From: Hyphomicrobiales bacterium
Lineage (GTDB): Bacteria; Pseudomonadota; Alphaproteobacteria; Rhizobiales; Xanthobacteraceae
DNA length: 61,813 nt
Assembly (NCBI GenBank): GCA_003140315.1
Contig: PLJS01000278.1
Location: 1-61,813, forward strand
Direction: 5' to 3'
Shown here: in pieces, positions 59,958 to 61,813 of the stretch
How positions within the stretch are numbered: position 1 is the stretch's first letter
Layout of the letters: the number at the start of each line of letters is the position of its first letter
Program-made: the position numbers and the translations under genes
Notes under the pieces: model-generated
Seen by the model: only the letters and a program-made list of their open reading frames with translations
Told to the model about the DNA's origin: nothing
Database searches by the model: none

Positions 59958-61382
59958 ATGACTGTCGTGACCGTGGACGCGGCCGATTCCCTCGCGAATG
60001 CGGACAGACGCGGCAGCCTGGACGCGGCGGCGCTGCTGACGCGCATCGAGAGTGTGCCGTTCTCCCGCTGGCATATGCGCTCGCGCGTCGTCATGGGAAG
60101 CGCGACGTTCTTCGACGCCTTCGACGCGCTGTCGATGGCCTTCGTGCTGCCCGTGCTGATCGGTCCATGGCAGATCACGCCGACCGAGATCGGCTTTCTG
60201 ATCTCGGCAAGCTATGTCGGGCAACTCATCGGTGCCCTGATCTTCAGCCGCCTCGCCGAAAGCTACGGGCGCACCCGCATGGCCGCGGCGGCTACAGCGA
60301 TCATGTCGATCATGAGCATCGGTTGCGCACTCGCGGGAAACTTCTGGGCGCTCTTTGCCTGCCGTCTTGTGCAGGGCATCGGCGTTGGCGGAGAGATGCC
60401 TGTCGCGGCCACCTATATCAGCGAATTATCCCTCGCGGGGCAGCGCGGGCGTTTCTTCATGCTCTACGAGATGATCTTTCCGGTCGGCCTCATGGCGACC
60501 GGACAGGTGGGCGCATGGGTCGTGCCGTACCTTGGATGGCAGGCGATGTTCCTGCTTGGCGGCATTCCGGGCCTCGTCATCACCTTGCTGCTGCTGCGCC
60601 TTCCCGAGTCGCCGCGGTGGTTGATCTCGCGCGGTCGCCTCGCAGAGGCGGAAGCCATCATCCGGGACGTCGAGGCGAGCACCGATCGTCGAATTCCTTC
60701 GATCGCGCAGTCGGCGGTGGCGGATACGGGGCGTGCGGAGGCCCGGCCCGCGCCCGGCGAGCCGCAGCGCACACGATGGATGGAGGTGCTCTCGCCGGTC
60801 TTCCGAAGGCGCACATTGATCGTCTGGACGCTGTGGTTTTGTGCCTATTTCATCGCGAACGGCATGAACAACTGGATGCCGACCCTGTACCGCACGGTCT
60901 ATGGCCTCGAGCTGCAGCAATCGCTCCGTGCCGCGGCGCTGACGAATGTCGCCCAGGTCGCTCTCCTCCTGGTCTGCGCGTTCTGCATCGACCGGATCGG
61001 ACGCAAGCAATGGATTCTGGCGACATTCGTCGGGGGCGGCGTGCTGCTCGCTGCGCTCGGCCTTGGCGGTGCAAGGGATGTGATGTGGGTGATCGTCCTA
61101 GCTACGCTGGCCTATGGGCTTATCGGGTCGTCGAACGCCGTGCTCTATCTCTACACGCCGGAGGTCTATCCGACGCGCATGCGCGCGCTTGGGACCGGGC
61201 TCGCGACCTCCTGGCTGCGCATCGCCTCCGCAATCGGCCCAGCGGTGATCGGTTTCATGGTCGGCAAGGAAGGCATCGCTTCGGTATTCCTGCTCTTCGG
61301 GGGGGTGGCCATCATCGGGGCGCTCGCGTCATGGTTCATGATCGAGACGCGCGGCCGCAGGCTGGAGGACATCGCCGCGTAG
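59958..61382 (+). CDS. MFS transporter, aromatic acid or nicotinate carrier (AAHS/NiaP-like)
   Basis: A 474-residue 12-helix major facilitator. Family motifs are FSRLAESYGRTRM (loop 2-3), GVGGEMPVAATYISEL, PESPRWLISRGRLAEAE before the central loop, DRIGRKQW (loop 8-9) and TPEVYPTRMRALGTG. PESPRWL and PEVYPTR are shared with sugar-porter-like carriers including niacin transporters. The ATG has GGGTGAACG upstream. It is probably co-transcribed with the NicC-like monooxygenase and imports its aromatic or pyridine carboxylate substrate by proton symport. Confidence 0.9.
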   Translation: MTVVTVDAADSLANADRRGSLDAAALLTRIESVPFSRWHMRSRVVMGSATFFDAFDALSMAFVLPVLIGPWQITPTEIGFLISASYVGQLIGALIFSRLAESYGRTRMAAAATAIMSIMSIGCALAGNFWALFACRLVQGIGVGGEMPVAATYISELSLAGQRGRFFMLYEMIFPVGLMATGQVGAWVVPYLGWQAMFLLGGIPGLVITLLLLRLPESPRWLISRGRLAEAEAIIRDVEASTDRRIPSIAQSAVADTGRAEARPAPGEPQRTRWMEVLSPVFRRRTLIVWTLWFCAYFIANGMNNWMPTLYRTVYGLELQQSLRAAALTNVAQVALLLVCAFCIDRIGRKQWILATFVGGGVLLAALGLGGARDVMWVIVLATLAYGLIGSSNAVLYLYTPEVYPTRMRALGTGLATSWLRIASAIGPAVIGFMVGKEGIASVFLLFGGVAIIGALASWFMIETRGRRLEDIAA

Positions 61383-61525
61383 CATGAGAGAGTCCGCTCT
61401 GCCTCCGATAGCCGACAAATCGCTACATCGCGGCGAAACGACGCGAAGGACCATACGCGGCCGTTGGCTTCGCGACGTGCTCCAGGTCATTGGTAGGACG
61501 AATTTCTAGCCATCACGGAACCTCG

Positions 61526-61663
61526 TTGTTATGGTCCGTGGCCAACGACCACGATCAGGACGAGGAGGTGCGCCAAGTCTGTGCCCTCATTGAGCGCGGC
61601 GTGGGTGGGATCGCGCTGGTCGGCCACCAGCATGCGCGAGAGGTCTACCAGTTGCTGGACTGA
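61526..61663 (+). pseudogene. Relic of a LacI-family regulator (effector-domain fragment)
   Basis: About 45 codons read LLWSVANDHDQDEEVRQVCA, then LIERGVGGIALVGHQHAREV and a stop (TGA at 61661). This resembles the segment around residues 85-130 of LacI/GntR-type repressors (the LLANSD-x-PERE...LIARGVDGIALVG region). No start codon, DNA-binding helix or remaining effector domain is found in frame. The surrounding 61383-61802 stretch contains no intact gene. It may be what is left of the regulator of the NicC-like/MFS pair. Confidence 0.5.
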
Positions 61664-61802
61664 AATCAGCTACTTACAAGAATAGCCGCGGCACCTGCGG
61701 GGCATCTCGCCGGAATCTGCCACGCGTCACTGTCGTGGCCGCACCGCAGCCACGGGCGGGTGACCAAGTAAGATAAAGCAAGGGGACAAGGGGAGAAACG
61801 CC

Positions 61803-61813
61803 ATGCAAATTTG
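61803..61813 (+). CDS. Start of a further gene, 3' truncated by the window edge
   Basis: An ATG (61803) follows AGGGGAGAAACGCC, a strong ribosome-binding site with about 7 nt spacing, and the frame reads Met-Gln-Ile before the sequence ends. The identity cannot be known. Confidence 0.45.

Noticed and set aside
58466-60178. Long minus-strand frame opposite the NicC-like monooxygenase
   Set aside because: The translation is arginine- and alanine-rich with no domain pattern, while the plus strand encodes a clear flavoprotein. It is a shadow of high-GC codon use.
61383-61802. An intact regulator gene after the MFS carrier
   Set aside because: Only a LacI-like fragment of about 46 codons can be read, and no start codon or helix-turn-helix is in frame.

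Overview
The window is GC-rich, densely packed bacterial DNA. Long ATGA-overlapping operons, Liv-type ABC transporters, CoxLMS-type hydroxylases, a DctB/DctD-like pair and many small GC-rich intergenic hairpins suggest an alphaproteobacterium, probably of the Hyphomicrobiales (Bradyrhizobium/Rhodopseudomonas/Xanthobacter side). That placement is inference from gene content and style. No rRNA, tRNA, CRISPR array, phage or insertion sequence was recognised. The content is a long run of accessory catabolic islands.

Layout. (1) 1-1618: the end of a fumarate-reductase-like flavoprotein, then inorganic pyrophosphatase. (2) 1620-11198, minus: module A, reading HyuA, HyuB, a DAO-type flavin oxidase, LivG, LivF, a binding protein, LivH, LivM. 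(3) 11336-17336, plus and divergent from module A: a three-subunit molybdenum hydroxylase, an acyl-CoA ligase and a crotonase, followed by a convergent MmgE/PrpD protein. (4) 18950-20976: an OafA-like acyltransferase broken by a stop and a frameshift. (5) 20994-25122, minus: class III CoA transferase, enoyl-CoA hydratase, HMG-CoA-lyase-like protein and acyl-CoA dehydrogenase, divergent from an acyl-CoA synthetase at 25173. (6) 26778-37607, minus: module B, reading HyuA, HyuB, two near-duplicate binding proteins, LivH, a fused LivM-LivG, LivF and a LacI-family repressor. (7) 37891-45860: an orphan NMT1-type binding protein, a TauD-type dioxygenase, a polar amino acid ABC transporter, and a GST / metallo-beta-lactamase / HpcH-aldolase operon. 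(8) 45990-48132, plus: a two-subunit 3-oxoacid CoA transferase and an alpha/beta hydrolase that lacks its nucleophile serine. (9) 48754-58002, minus: a CzcCBA-type efflux operon damaged at the czcB/czcA junction, preceded by a strong sigma-54 promoter and an intact DctB/DctD-like two-component system. (10) 58760-61382, plus: a NicC-like flavin monooxygenase and an MFS carrier, then a LacI-family relic and the first codons of another gene.

How it fits together. The clearest regulatory picture is in regions 5 and 6. The same palindrome, TGAAACGTTTCA, lies in the divergent CaiB/acyl-CoA synthetase promoter region and immediately downstream of a good promoter for module B, whose last gene is a LacI-family repressor. 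This predicts one autoregulated regulon covering import, HyuAB hydrolysis and CoA-dependent breakdown of one compound. The order CoA transferase, dehydrogenase, hydratase and HMG-CoA-lyase-like protein would suit a 3-methylglutarate-like acid giving acetyl-CoA and acetoacetate; this is inference. The second theme is probable N-heterocycle or cyclic-amide use (two HyuAB modules, a molybdenum hydroxylase, a NicC-like monooxygenase). The third is a sigma-54-controlled efflux operon that appears to have lost function recently.
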